NCBI RefSeq assembly: GCF_003610785.1
Contig: NZ_RAQQ01000012.1
Location: forward strand, 1 to 64,000
DNA length: 64,000 bases
Direction of reading: 5' to 3'
Source: Micromonospora globbae
Lineage (GTDB): Bacteria > Actinomycetota > Actinomycetes > Mycobacteriales > Micromonosporaceae
Numbering within the stretch: the stretch's first letter is position 1; each line of letters begins with the position of its first letter. The notes under the pieces are model-generated. The model was not told where the DNA came from. It searched no databases and saw only the letters and a program-made list of their open reading frames with translations. Position numbers and translations under genes: made by a program. Shown here one piece after another: positions 15,592 to 23,439 of the stretch.

Positions 15592-16589
15592 CGCGTCTCC
15601 ATGGTTCTCGGGACGCCGAGGGCGTCGAGTGCGAGCAGGGCGGCGCCGAGGCAGCCGGCCTCGTCGCCGAGGGCCGCCGCGACCAGCCGCGGCTCCCGGT
15701 GGAAGGTCATCCGTTCGTGCAGCGCCGCCCGGAGCGGGCCGAGCAGCCGCTCACCGGCCTGCGCGAGCCCGCCGCCGACCACGATCGTGGCGACGTCGAA
15801 GAGGGCCTGCCCGCTGGCCAGCCCGTCGGCGAGCGCCTCGACGGTCTCGGTCCAGACCTGCGCCGCGAGCGGCTCGCCGGCGGCGGCCCGCTCGGCCACG
15901 TCGGCGGCGGTGGCGGGCGTCCCGGCGAGTTCGGCGTACCGGCGGCCGACCGCGGAGGCGGAGGCGACCGCTTCGAGGCACCCGGGCCGGCCGCAGCCGC
16001 AGCGCGGGCCACCCGGGCGGACCAGGATGTGCCCGATCTCCCCGGCGGCGCCGTGTGCGCCGACGCTCGCGGAACCGTCGACCACGTGCGCGGCCGCGAT
16101 CCCGGTCCCGATGGCCACGAAGAGGACGTGCCCGGCGCCCCGTCCCGCGCCGAGCCGGGCCTCGGCGAGACCGCCGGCGCGTACGTCGTGCCCGATCGCG
16201 GTGGGCAGGCCGAGCCGCGTCACCGCGAGGTGCCGCAGCGGTACGTCGCGGAAGCCGACGTTCGCCGACCAGACGGCGACGCCGCGTGCCTCGTCGACGA
16301 TCCCCGGTACGGCGATGCCGAGCGCGACCGGGGTGCGGCCGTCGGCGCGTGCCTTGGCGGCGAGCCCGTCGGCGACGTCGAGGATGGTGTCGACCACGGC
16401 CGCCGGTCCGCGTCCCGCGTCGGTGGGATGCCGTTCGGTGTGCACGGTGGCGCCGTCCGGGCCGACCAGGGCGCACTTCATGCCGGTGCCGCCCACGTCC
16501 ACGGCCACGACGACGTCACCGCCGCCCACCCTCCCGTTTTCCGGCGGCGCGACCGCCGCACCGCCGTGGCGGATGGTGCGATCGCTCAC
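15588..16589 (-). CDS. ROK family sugar kinase (probable GlcNAc kinase)
   Basis: A 333-residue ROK-family kinase that probably phosphorylates N-acetylglucosamine or a related amino sugar. It has the phosphate-1 motif VDVGGTGMK at about 31-38, the zinc-binding CGCGRPGCLE segment preceded by GEIGH, and IVVGGGLAQAGE near the C-terminus. No N-terminal HTH is present, so it is an enzyme rather than a ROK repressor. The GTG at 16589 overlaps the stop of the SIS gene (GTGA), and its own stop overlaps the nagA start, which fixes the start and shows tight coupling. Substrate is inferred from the neighbours. Confidence 0.9.
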   Translation of the reverse strand: MSDRTIRHGGAAVAPPENGRVGGGDVVVAVDVGGTGMKCALVGPDGATVHTERHPTDAGRGPAAVVDTILDVADGLAAKARADGRTPVALGIAVPGIVDEARGVAVWSANVGFRDVPLRHLAVTRLGLPTAIGHDVRAGGLAEARLGAGRGAGHVLFVAIGTGIAAAHVVDGSASVGAHGAAGEIGHILVRPGGPRCGCGRPGCLEAVASASAVGRRYAELAGTPATAADVAERAAAGEPLAAQVWTETVEALADGLASGQALFDVATIVVGGGLAQAGERLLGPLRAALHERMTFHREPRLVAAALGDEAGCLGAALLALDALGVPRTMETR

Positions 16590-17515
16590 GTGAGCACCAC
16601 GGACCGGGTCAGGTGCCGGGGCGCGTCCGGGTCGAGGCCCCGGCTGGTGGCGAGCGCCACCGCGAACCGCTGGGCCAGGATCAGGTCGGCCATCGGGTCC
16701 ACGGGGGTGCGGCCCGCCGCCCAACTGCCCAGCACCGTCCGGCAGCCGTGGGTACGGCTGTGGACGAAGGCGGCGCCGGTGGCGGTGACGTTCTCGACGA
16801 GGCCCTCGGGAAGCGTGCCGAACGCCCAGACGAGCCGTCCGGGGGCGGCGATCGAGATCGGGCCGTGCCGGTAGTCCATGGCCGGGTACGCCTCGGCCCA
16901 GAACGTGGCGGCCTCGCGGCACTTGAGCGCGGCCTCCTGGGCCAGGCCGACCGTCCATCCCCGACCGAGGAAGGTGACCTGCTCGATGCGGGTCGGCTCG
17001 ATCGGCAGCGGGGCGCGGACGGCCACCTCGGCGTCCGCGGCCAGCGTCTCCACGTTCTCGCCGAGGTGCGCGCGCAGCAGGGCCAGCGCGGTCGTCGCGA
17101 AGCGGGTCTGCACCACCGAGCGCTCGTCGGCGAAGGAGAGCGTCACGGTGGCGTCGGCGAGCCGCACGGCGGGCGTCTCCGGGTCACCCACGAGGACGGT
17201 CGTCGGCACGTGTCCGCGCAGCGCGCGGAGCAGGTCGACCACCTCGGTGGTGGTGCCGGATCGCGTGATGGCGACCAGCCGGTCGTAGCGCCGCCCGGCC
17301 GGGAACTCGGAGGCCTGGAAGGCGTCCGTCTCGCCCTGGCCGGCCTGCTCGCGCAGGGCCGCGTACGCCATGGCCATGAACCACGACGTGCCGCACCCGA
17401 CGACGGCGACCCGCTCGCCGGGTCGGGGCAGGTCGGCGCGGACGCCGGCGGCGAGTTCGGCCGCCCTGCGCCAGCAGTCGGGCTGGCTCGCGATCTCCGC
17501 GTCCACGTACGCCAT
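16586..17515 (-). CDS. SIS-domain sugar isomerase/deaminase
   Basis: A 309-residue protein with two SIS domains, similar to the isomerase half of glucosamine-6-phosphate synthase and to AgaS-type deaminases. Sugar-phosphate-binding segments are VVGCGTSWFMAMAYAAL, AITRSGTTTEVVDLLRAL and FLGRGWTVGLAQEAALKCREAA, with EAYPAMDYRHGP in the second domain. No glutaminase domain is present, so it more likely deaminates glucosamine-6-phosphate than makes it. It is the first gene of the nag operon; ATG 17515 has an AGGAG site. The 199-bp divergent region to the DeoR regulator holds the operon promoter. Confidence 0.87.
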   Translation of the reverse strand: MAYVDAEIASQPDCWRRAAELAAGVRADLPRPGERVAVVGCGTSWFMAMAYAALREQAGQGETDAFQASEFPAGRRYDRLVAITRSGTTTEVVDLLRALRGHVPTTVLVGDPETPAVRLADATVTLSFADERSVVQTRFATTALALLRAHLGENVETLAADAEVAVRAPLPIEPTRIEQVTFLGRGWTVGLAQEAALKCREAATFWAEAYPAMDYRHGPISIAAPGRLVWAFGTLPEGLVENVTATGAAFVHSRTHGCRTVLGSWAAGRTPVDPMADLILAQRFAVALATSRGLDPDAPRHLTRSVVLT

Positions 17516-17637
17516 GAGGACTCCTCGCAGCAGGCGGCCGTGCGCAATACGGCTCGATTTACCCGGCTTTCGCGCGCCATTCTGCGCGAACGGGGGTGCT
17601 CGTGGCAACCGATGGGCCGATCGAGCAGGTCGATGTT

Positions 17638-17669
17638 TTGCGTCCTCGTAGTTTCGCGCACTAGTGTGC
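17638..17669 (+). promoter_or_regulatory. Promoter and dyad of the deoR-type regulator
   Basis: TTGCGT (17638-17643), 18-nt spacer, TAGTGT (17662-17667). The near-perfect dyad GCGCACTAGTGTGC (17656-17669) covers the -10. TTTCGCGC boxes occur here (from 17652) and near 17566, and a GTTCGCGC box lies on the other strand near 17580; these are candidate DeoR-family half-sites for both divergent promoters. Confidence 0.55.
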
Positions 17670-17714
17670 ACGCAATCAATCACCAATCGTGCAGTCGCTG
17701 GGAGGGCCCGCGCG

Positions 17715-18500
17715 GTGGACCGGTACGCCAGATGGAACGCGCTGCTCGAGATGCTGACCGACAGCGGCCGCGTCAGCGTCGAGGAGGCGGCCGAGCGGCT
17801 GAGCGTCTCCCAGGCGACCATCCGGCGCGACTTCGACCAGCTCGCCCAGCAGCAGATGATCACGCGTACGCGGGGCGGCGCCGTGGCCAACGGGGTCTCG
17901 TACGACCTGCCGTTGCGCTACAAGACGGCCAAGCACTCGGCCGAGAAGCAACGGATCGGCACGGCCGCCGCGGCGCTCGTCTCGCCCGGCACCGTGGTCG
18001 GCCTCAACGGCGGCACCACCAGCACCGAGGTGGCCCGGGCCCTGGCCGTGCGTCCCGACCTGAACACCAGCGCCGAGGGCGCCCAGCTGACCGTGGTGAC
18101 CAACGCGCTGAACATCGCCAACGAACTGCTCGTCCGCTCGCGAATGAAGGTCGTGGTGGCCGGCGGCGTGGTCCGGCCGAAGTCCTTCGAACTGGTGGGC
18201 CCGCTGGGCGGGGCGCTGCTGCGCGAGGTAACCCTGGACGTCGCCCTGCTCGGTGTCGACGCCATCGATCCGCAGCTCGGCGCCGCCGCCCACCACGAGG
18301 GTGAGGCGGCCATGAACAGCCTCATGGTGGCCCGCGCCAAGCGGGTGGTGATCATCGCGGACTCGTCCAAGCTGGGCGGTCACGCCTTCGCCCGCATCTG
18401 CTCCGTTGACCGGGTGGAGACCCTGGTCACCGACTCCGGCGCGAATCCCGAGGTGGTGGCGGCGTTCCGCGCCGCCGGGGTGCACGTCATCTGCGCCTGA
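17715..18500 (+). CDS. DeoR/GlpR family transcriptional regulator
   Basis: A 261-residue sugar-responsive regulator. The N-terminal HTH is at about residues 5-57 (ALLEMLTDSGRVSVEEAAERL, then SVSQATIRRDFDQL). The effector domain is the DeoR/ribose-5-phosphate-isomerase-like fold from about 75 (GLNGGTTSTEVARAL, VVTNALNIANEL, GVDAIDPQLG, DSSKLGGHAF). Such proteins bind phosphorylated sugars. The GTG at 17715 follows a GGGAGGG site. It is divergent from the SIS-ROK-nagA operon, and the shared upstream region contains repeated TTTCGCGC boxes, so control of the amino-sugar operon and of itself is likely. Confidence 0.9.
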   Translation: MDRYARWNALLEMLTDSGRVSVEEAAERLSVSQATIRRDFDQLAQQQMITRTRGGAVANGVSYDLPLRYKTAKHSAEKQRIGTAAAALVSPGTVVGLNGGTTSTEVARALAVRPDLNTSAEGAQLTVVTNALNIANELLVRSRMKVVVAGGVVRPKSFELVGPLGGALLREVTLDVALLGVDAIDPQLGAAAHHEGEAAMNSLMVARAKRVVIIADSSKLGGHAFARICSVDRVETLVTDSGANPEVVAAFRAAGVHVICA

Positions 18501-18510
18501 GCGGCGCGTC

Positions 18511-18549
18511 GTGCATACCGGGTATTGAGCCGAGGTGCATACCGCGTAT
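18511..18549 (+). promoter_or_regulatory. Twin operator-like dyads before ABC transporter
   Basis: Two nearly identical 15-bp sequences, GTGCATACCGGGTAT (18511-18525) and GTGCATACCGCGTAT (18535-18549), each contain the dyad ATACC-N-GGTAT or ATACCGCGTAT. They are 24 bp apart, and the second overlaps a TATGGT hexamer (18547-18552) that could be the -10. They look like sites for a dimeric repressor of the GntR or PadR kind; no such gene is adjacent. Confidence 0.6.
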
Positions 18550-18588
18550 GGTGTCGGCTGTCACGCCCACCATCGGGGGAGGTGCAGC

Positions 18589-19599
18589 TTGCCAGCTGTC
18601 CTGGAGATCGAAGGTCTACGGAAGACCTACAAGAGCCGCCGGCGCGGGACCCGCAACGCGCTGGACGGCTTCGACATGCGGGTGGAGGCCGGGCAGGTGC
18701 ACGGCTTCCTGGGTCCGAACGGGTCCGGCAAGACGACGACCCTGCGGACGCTGCTCGGCCTCATCCGGCCCAACGCCGGCCGGATGCGGATCCTCGGTCA
18801 GGAGGTGCCGGAGGCCCTGCCGGTCGTCGCCGGGCAGGTCGGCGCCATCGTCGAGAGCCCGCAGTTCTTCCCGCACTTCACGGCCCGGGACACGCTGTCG
18901 CTGCTGGCGTCCGCCGGTGACGTGCCGGCCACCCGCGTCGACGAGGTGCTGGAACTCGTCGGGCTGCGTGACCGGGCGGGCGAGCGGGTCAAGACGTACT
19001 CGCTCGGCATGAAGCAGCGCCTGGCCGTCGCCTCGGCGCTGCTCAAGAACCCGAAGCTGCTGATCCTCGACGAGCCGGCCAACGGCCTCGACCCGGGCGG
19101 CATCCGCGAGATGCGTACGCTGATGCGCACCCTCGCCGAGTCCGGCATGACCGTCGTGCTCTCCAGCCACATCCTCGGCGAGATCCAGCTGATCTGCGAC
19201 TCGGTCACGATCATCTCGCTGGGCCGCCGGGTGGCCTTCGGCCCCGTCGACGAGGTGCTCGCCCAGCACTCCTCCGGCGCGGTGCGCGTACGCCTGGAGG
19301 CCGCCGCCGACCTGCCGGCCGCCACCGAGGTGCTCACGCGGGCCGGGGTCCGCGTCACCGGGCAGGCGGACCACCTGATGCTCGCCGGCGTCGACAAGCC
19401 GGCCGCGGTCACCCGGCTCCTCGCCGAGCAGGGCCTCTACGTGAGCGAGCTGACGCCCGTCACCGTCGACCTGGAGAGCGTCTTCCTCGAACTGACCGCC
19501 ACGGCGCCGGTGCCCGGCCAGCACCGGCAGGTCGACCAGTCCACGAAGGTCGGTGGGCCGGAGCAGTCCGGCGCCGCCGGAGGGAGGTGGGGGGCGTGA
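18589..19599 (+). CDS. ABC transporter ATP-binding protein (exporter type)
   Basis: A 336-residue ATPase subunit of a two-gene ABC-2-type exporter. Walker A is GPNGSGKT (42-49), the signature is YSLGMKQRLA, Walker B is LLILDEPANGLDP and the switch His is in VLSSHILGE. A C-terminal regulatory extension of about 100 residues follows. The start is a TTG at 18589 with a strong GGGGGAGG site 6-7 nt upstream, where the ABC domain begins (VLEIEGLRKTY). A longer frame from 18535 would run through the operator-like repeats. The permease gene overlaps its stop. Substrate unknown; the type is common for drug or peptide export. Confidence 0.9.
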   Translation: MPAVLEIEGLRKTYKSRRRGTRNALDGFDMRVEAGQVHGFLGPNGSGKTTTLRTLLGLIRPNAGRMRILGQEVPEALPVVAGQVGAIVESPQFFPHFTARDTLSLLASAGDVPATRVDEVLELVGLRDRAGERVKTYSLGMKQRLAVASALLKNPKLLILDEPANGLDPGGIREMRTLMRTLAESGMTVVLSSHILGEIQLICDSVTIISLGRRVAFGPVDEVLAQHSSGAVRVRLEAAADLPAATEVLTRAGVRVTGQADHLMLAGVDKPAAVTRLLAEQGLYVSELTPVTVDLESVFLELTATAPVPGQHRQVDQSTKVGGPEQSGAAGGRWGA

Positions 19600-20612
19600 G
19601 CCTCTACCGTACGGAGCTGCGCCGGCTCGTCAAGCGGCGCTTCACCCGCTACATGACGCTCCTCGGCCTGCTCGTGCTGCTCGCCGTCGTGGTCGGGACG
19701 TTCCTCACGAACGAGAAGCTGGACGCCGACGCCATCGCCCGCGCCGAGCGTCAGGCCGAGCAGTCGTACCAGGAGCAGGTGCGCTGGACCGCGCAGGAGA
19801 AGGCGGCCTGCGAGGCGGCCAAGGCGGCCGGTACGGCCGACGACGGCCGCTACCCCGACGACTGCTCGGTGATCAGCCCGCCGCCCCGCGAGGCGATCGA
19901 GACCTCGTGGTTCCTCCCGTCGACGTTCGACTTCCGCGAGAGCTTCGCCGAGACGCTGATCCCGTTCGCCGGCATCCTCGCGCTGGTCGGCTTCGTCATC
20001 GGCGCGTCCTTCGTGGGCGCCGAGTGGAGCACCGGCGGGATGATGAACCTCCTGCTGTGGCGGCCACCGCGGTTGACCGTCCTGCTGACCAAACTCGCGG
20101 CGCTGCTCACCGGGCTGCTCACGGTGACCCTGGCCGCCGCGGTGGCCTGGTTCGCCGGGTTCTGGCTGGTCGCCACGTTCCGCGGGAACACGGAGAAGAT
20201 GACGGCCGGGGTGTGGCAGTCGTTCACCCTCACCGGGCTGCGCGCCGTGGCGCTGGTGCTCGCCGTCACGGCGGTGGGCTTCGCCCTGGCCTCGCTGGGA
20301 CGGCACACCGCCATGGCGCTCGGCGGCGTCGTCGCCGTCATGGTCGTCGGTCAGTTCGGTCTCGGCATCCTGCTGGACATGGCCGGGGTGCGCTTCCCGG
20401 AGGCGTGGCTGCTGCCGACGTACGCGGTGGCCTGGATGCAGAAGAAGGTGACCCTGGAGGACTGGCAGTCCTGCAACGCCACGGTCTTCGGTGAGTGCAA
20501 GCCGGACACCTTCGACGTCACCTGGCAGCAGTCCTCGGTGCTCTTCGTGGTGGGCGTCGCGGTCATCCTCGGTGCGGCGCTCTGGGCGATGCGCCGGCGC
20601 GACATCTCCTGA
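19596..20612 (+). CDS. ABC-2 type transporter permease
   Basis: A 338-residue membrane protein, the partner of the ATPase before it. There are about six transmembrane segments: one near the N-terminus (YMTLLGLLVLLAVVVGTF), then an extracytoplasmic loop of about 90 residues with three cysteines, then five helices including FAGILALVGFVIGASFVGAEW. GAEWSTGGMMNLLLWRPPR is the typical ABC-2 cytoplasmic loop. The GTG at 19596 overlaps the ATPase stop (GTGA) and follows a GGGAGG site. A hairpin terminator follows the gene. Confidence 0.85.
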   Translation: MSLYRTELRRLVKRRFTRYMTLLGLLVLLAVVVGTFLTNEKLDADAIARAERQAEQSYQEQVRWTAQEKAACEAAKAAGTADDGRYPDDCSVISPPPREAIETSWFLPSTFDFRESFAETLIPFAGILALVGFVIGASFVGAEWSTGGMMNLLLWRPPRLTVLLTKLAALLTGLLTVTLAAAVAWFAGFWLVATFRGNTEKMTAGVWQSFTLTGLRAVALVLAVTAVGFALASLGRHTAMALGGVVAVMVVGQFGLGILLDMAGVRFPEAWLLPTYAVAWMQKKVTLEDWQSCNATVFGECKPDTFDVTWQQSSVLFVVGVAVILGAALWAMRRRDIS

Positions 20613-20627
20613 TCGTCCGGTCGCAAC

Positions 20628-20656
20628 GGCGGGCCGTTCGGGGAGGGCGGCCCGCC
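20628..20656 (+). terminator. Hairpin after ABC permease
   Basis: Perfect 8-bp stem GGCGGGCC/GGCCCGCC with a 13-nt loop, 15 nt after the permease stop. No T-run follows, so it is a GC-hairpin-type terminator candidate. Confidence 0.5.
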
Positions 20657-20768
20657 GGGTGACCGGGCGGGCCCCGGCACGCCCGGATGCGGCTCGCGTC
20701 GCCCCTGGTTAGGCTGGGGTTCCCCCCGGTCGGCGTCGCGGTGCCGGCCCGTCCGTCCGAGGAGCGCC

Positions 20769-21230
20769 ATGCAGTCCGCCGACGCCGCCCCGGCCGCCGA
20801 GCCGCCCGCCGGAGCGCCCGACGCCGCCACCCGGCCGCCGTCGTCGCGCGGGCGCACCGGGTCCGCGTCCGTGCCGCCGCCCCGCTCCGCGCCGGCGGCC
20901 GAGACCGTACGTGAGGACGGCGACCGGACGGCGGAGGAGACCGCGGGGCCCGGGACGGTACGCGAGGACGGCGACCGCGCGGCGCCGGCGGAGTCCGGCG
21001 CGGTCCTGACCGAGCGGGAACACGCCATCCTCGCCTTCGAGCGGCAGTGGTGGCGGCACGCCGGTGCGAAGGAACAGGCCATCCGGGACGCCTTCGGTCT
21101 CTCCGCCACCCGCTACTACCAACTGCTCAACGCGCTGCTCGACAACCCGGCGGCGCTCGCCGCCGAGCCGGTGCTCGTCGGCCGGCTGCGCCGGCTGCGC
21201 TCATCCCGCGCCCGCAACCGCCGCCGCTGA
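20769..21230 (+). CDS. DUF3263 domain protein
   Basis: A 153-residue protein. The first 75 residues are low-complexity Ala/Pro with a duplicated VREDGDR segment. The last 75 form the actinobacterial DUF3263 domain (LTEREHAILAFERQWWRHAGAKEQAIRDAFGL, then SATRYYQLLNALLDNPAAL), which looks like a small helical, possibly HTH-like, DNA-binding unit. Function is not established. Highly basic C-terminus (SSRARNRRR). The ATG at 20769 is preceded by GAGG-like bases at a workable distance. It appears monocistronic. Confidence 0.82.
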   Translation: MQSADAAPAAEPPAGAPDAATRPPSSRGRTGSASVPPPRSAPAAETVREDGDRTAEETAGPGTVREDGDRAAPAESGAVLTEREHAILAFERQWWRHAGAKEQAIRDAFGLSATRYYQLLNALLDNPAALAAEPVLVGRLRRLRSSRARNRRR

Positions 21231-21644
21231 GGCCGTCGGCACCCGATCGGACCGCGACGGGCGCGGGCGCGCCCACGGCGACGGTTGCGAGGCTCGTCCA
21301 CGGCCCGGGCGGACCACCCTCGTTGACCGGGTCCTGTCGACCTGCCCCGTATCTGGGGCACCGTCGTCGGCCGGGCGCCCGGTCACCACCGTCCCTCCCG
21401 CCCACCCACGCCGCGGTGGCGTATCCGCCGGCCCGCGCACCCTGTCGGAACCGTCCGCGGAGGGGCTCCCCGTCCGGTCGCGACCGCCCGTCGCCCGGCT
21501 CACCGATGCCGTGTGGACTGCACGGATCCGGGGCCCGGCCGGGGATCGGTCCGCACCGGCCCGAACGAATGTCGCGGGACCGGGCGGGTAGGCGGATGGC
21601 GTTCCGGGCCACACGTGGCCCGGGGCCGAGGAAGGGAGTGCACG
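21231..21644. other. 414-bp region without a convincing gene
   Basis: No reading frame here resembles a protein. A small perfect hairpin TGCCCC-GTATCT-GGGGCA lies at 21343-21360, and a SigB-type promoter candidate is at 21567-21591. Otherwise nothing recognisable. Confidence 0.5.
21567..21591 (+). promoter_or_regulatory. SigB-type promoter candidate
   Basis: GAAT (21567-21570), 15-nt spacer, GGGTAG (21586-21591). It fits the actinobacterial stress-sigma pattern GNNT-N14-16-GGGTAY except for the last base. It lies 53 nt before the 218-residue gene. Confidence 0.35.
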
Positions 21645-22301
21645 ATGACGGCGATCAACCAGAACAGACCGCCGGGAGGCACCACCGAGCAGGCCCGCCA
21701 GCAGGCGTCCCGGGTCGGTCAGCAGACGGCACATGCCGGTGGTCAGATCGGACACGCCGCTGCCGAGCAGGGCCGGGAGGTGGCCGCGCAGGCGCGGTAC
21801 CAGGCCCAGCACCTGACCCACGAGGCCACCTCGCAGTTGCGCGAGCAGGCCCGTATGCAGCAGCACCGGGCCGCCGAAGGACTGCGCGGGCTGGGTCGGG
21901 AACTCGGCTCCGTGGCCGAACGCACCGACTCCGGCATGACCGGTGAGGTCGTCCGGCGCGTCGCCGACGCCGCGCAGCGGGCGGCCGGCTGGCTCGACGA
22001 GCGGGAGCCGGCCGACGTGCTGCACGAGGTGCGCGACTACGCCCGGCGGAACCCGGGTCGGTTCCTGGCCGGCGCGGCGGTGGCCGGACTGCTGTTCGGC
22101 CGGCTCACCCGGAGCCTGACCTCGTCTCCGGACGGGGAACGACCGGAGCGCCGGATGCCCCCGGGTGGCCAGCCGTACGAGCGTGAGGTCACGGCGCCGT
22201 ACACCGCCGAGAGCGCCTACAGCGGCGCGGCCCGGGCGGAGAACGTGTCGCCCGACGGTCGGCGGCAGGAGCCCGGCGTCCCGGGTGGGGTGGCGCCATG
22301 A
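21645..22301 (+). CDS. Ala/Gln-rich protein with one membrane segment
   Basis: A 218-residue protein not assigned to a named family. The first 90 residues are rich in Ala, Gln and His in an amphipathic helical pattern (QARQQASRVGQQTAHAGGQ). After a VRDYARRNPGRFL stretch there is one short hydrophobic segment with a Gly pattern (AGAAVAGLLFGRL, about 147-159), followed by a polar Pro-rich tail. The NPGRFLAGA-type hydrophobic segment resembles those in DUF3618/YtxH-like envelope-stress proteins. The ATG at 21645 has a GGAAGGGAG site. Its stop overlaps the start of the holin-like gene, and a DUF3618 gene follows, so the three form an operon. Confidence 0.75.
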   Translation: MTAINQNRPPGGTTEQARQQASRVGQQTAHAGGQIGHAAAEQGREVAAQARYQAQHLTHEATSQLREQARMQQHRAAEGLRGLGRELGSVAERTDSGMTGEVVRRVADAAQRAAGWLDEREPADVLHEVRDYARRNPGRFLAGAAVAGLLFGRLTRSLTSSPDGERPERRMPPGGQPYEREVTAPYTAESAYSGAARAENVSPDGRRQEPGVPGGVAP

Positions 22302-22708
22302 GTGCCCCGGAGAAGGAGCGGGTGCGCACCCAGTCGGTCGGTGACCTGCTGGGTGACGTGACCCGCGACATGTCCACGCTGGTCCGCCAGGAGATCCAAC
22401 TGGCCAAGGCGGAGCTGCGGGAGGAAGCGAAGTCGGCCGCCAAGGCCGGCGGCATGTTCGGCGGCGCGGCGCTGGCAGGATTCCTGACGATCCTGTTCGT
22501 CTCGTACGCGGCGTGGTGGGGTCTGTCCAACGTGATGGACCAGGGCTGGGCAGCGCTGATCGTGGCGGCTGTCTGGGCGGTGGCCACCGCCATCCTGGCC
22601 GTCGCCGGACGGGCGAGGCTGCGCCAGGTCCGCGGCGTGTTGCCACGGACGCAGGAGACCGTACGGCAGGTCCCGGGCGCGATTCGCGACCCGATTCGCG
22701 ACCGGTGA
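22298..22708 (+). CDS. Phage-holin-family (Holin-X) membrane protein
   Basis: A 136-residue protein of the actinobacterial putative Holin-X/phage_holin_3_6 family. An amphipathic N-terminal helix (LLGDVTRDMSTLVRQEIQLAKAELREEA) is followed by two transmembrane helices at about 53-75 and 84-104, then a basic tail. Despite the family name there is no phage context; such genes usually sit beside DUF3618 genes, as here. Its ATG overlaps the previous stop (ATGA). Probably a small envelope protein; function unknown. Confidence 0.85.
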   Translation: MSAPEKERVRTQSVGDLLGDVTRDMSTLVRQEIQLAKAELREEAKSAAKAGGMFGGAALAGFLTILFVSYAAWWGLSNVMDQGWAALIVAAVWAVATAILAVAGRARLRQVRGVLPRTQETVRQVPGAIRDPIRDR

Positions 22709-22731
22709 CCGGAGCCGGAAGGGAGCAGACG

Positions 22732-23439
22732 ATGTCGACCGATCCGGACCGGATCCGGCAGCAGATCGAGTACACGCGCGGGGAACTGAGCACCAACGTC
22801 GACGCGCTCAGCGACAAGGTCAACCCGCGGCGTATCGCGAGCGACCGGGTCGGGCAGGCCCGGGGCATGCTCACCCGGATGAAGGAGAAGGTGATGGGTA
22901 CGTCGTCGCACATGAGCGACGCGGCGGGTCAGAAGATGTCCTCCGCCGCCGGCTCGGTGCAGCACATGGGCGAACAGGCCGGCCACCGGATGTCGTCCGC
23001 CGCCGGCTCGGTCCAGCACATGGGCGAGCACGCGGGTGAGCGGATGTCCCACGCCGCCGACTCCGCGCGGCAGCAGGCCCGCTCGATCGGGCACCAGTCC
23101 CGGGAGCAGGCGCAGGGCAACCCGATGACGGCCGGTCTGCTCGCCTTCGGCGCCGGTGTGCTGGTCTCGGCGCTGATGCCGCCGAGCCGCAGGGAGCGGC
23201 AGTGGGCCGGGCAGGCCCGGGAGATGGTCGGCCAGCACGCTGGCGACCTGCGGCACCAGGCCGGTCAGTTCGGCCAGCAGCTCACCGCCGGCATGCGCGG
23301 CCCCGCGCAGGAGGCGGCCCGGTCGGTGGGTTCCACCGCCGCCAGGGGCGCCGCCGCCGTCGCCGAGGAGGGCCGGTCCGCGGCCCAGCACGTGCGCGGT
23401 GAGACGCAGGAGGCCGTCGGCGAGGTCCGGCGTGGCTGA
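22732..23439 (+). CDS. DUF3618 protein with internal repeats
   Basis: A 235-residue protein starting with the DUF3618 domain (DPDRIRQQIEYTRGELSTNVDALSDKVNP). The middle holds direct repeats of 18 residues, SSAAGSVQHMGE(Q/H)AG(H/E)RM, twice and a third divergent one, in phase with 54-bp DNA repeats. A hydrophobic segment (NPMTAGLLAFGAGVLVSALM, about 131-150) is probably membrane-embedded, and an Ala/Gln-rich helical tail follows. ATG 22732 has a GGAAGGGAG site. It follows the holin-like gene by 23 bp and overlaps the next gene by 8 nt. Likely an envelope or stress protein. Confidence 0.82.
   Translation: MSTDPDRIRQQIEYTRGELSTNVDALSDKVNPRRIASDRVGQARGMLTRMKEKVMGTSSHMSDAAGQKMSSAAGSVQHMGEQAGHRMSSAAGSVQHMGEHAGERMSHAADSARQQARSIGHQSREQAQGNPMTAGLLAFGAGVLVSALMPPSRRERQWAGQAREMVGQHAGDLRHQAGQFGQQLTAGMRGPAQEAARSVGSTAARGAAAVAEEGRSAAQHVRGETQEAVGEVRRG
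22936..23097 (+). repeat. 54-bp in-frame repeats in DUF3618 gene
   Basis: Repeat units begin at 22936, 22990 and 23044, each starting ATGTC with CGCCGCCG(G/A)CTC. The first two are nearly identical and the third is conserved only in its first third. They keep the reading frame (18 codons). Confidence 0.75.

Noticed and set aside
15074..18304. A 1076-codon plus-strand frame opposite the nag operon
   Set aside because: Arg-rich shadow of nagA, ROK and SIS genes, which have intact motifs on the minus strand.
21343..21360. TGCCCC-GTATCT-GGGGCA hairpin as terminator
   Set aside because: Only 6 bp, 112 nt after the DUF3263 stop and without a T-run; too weak to call.
22298..22708. Prophage remnant because of the holin-family name
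   Set aside because: No endolysin, integrase or structural phage genes; the family is a common chromosomal actinobacterial membrane protein.
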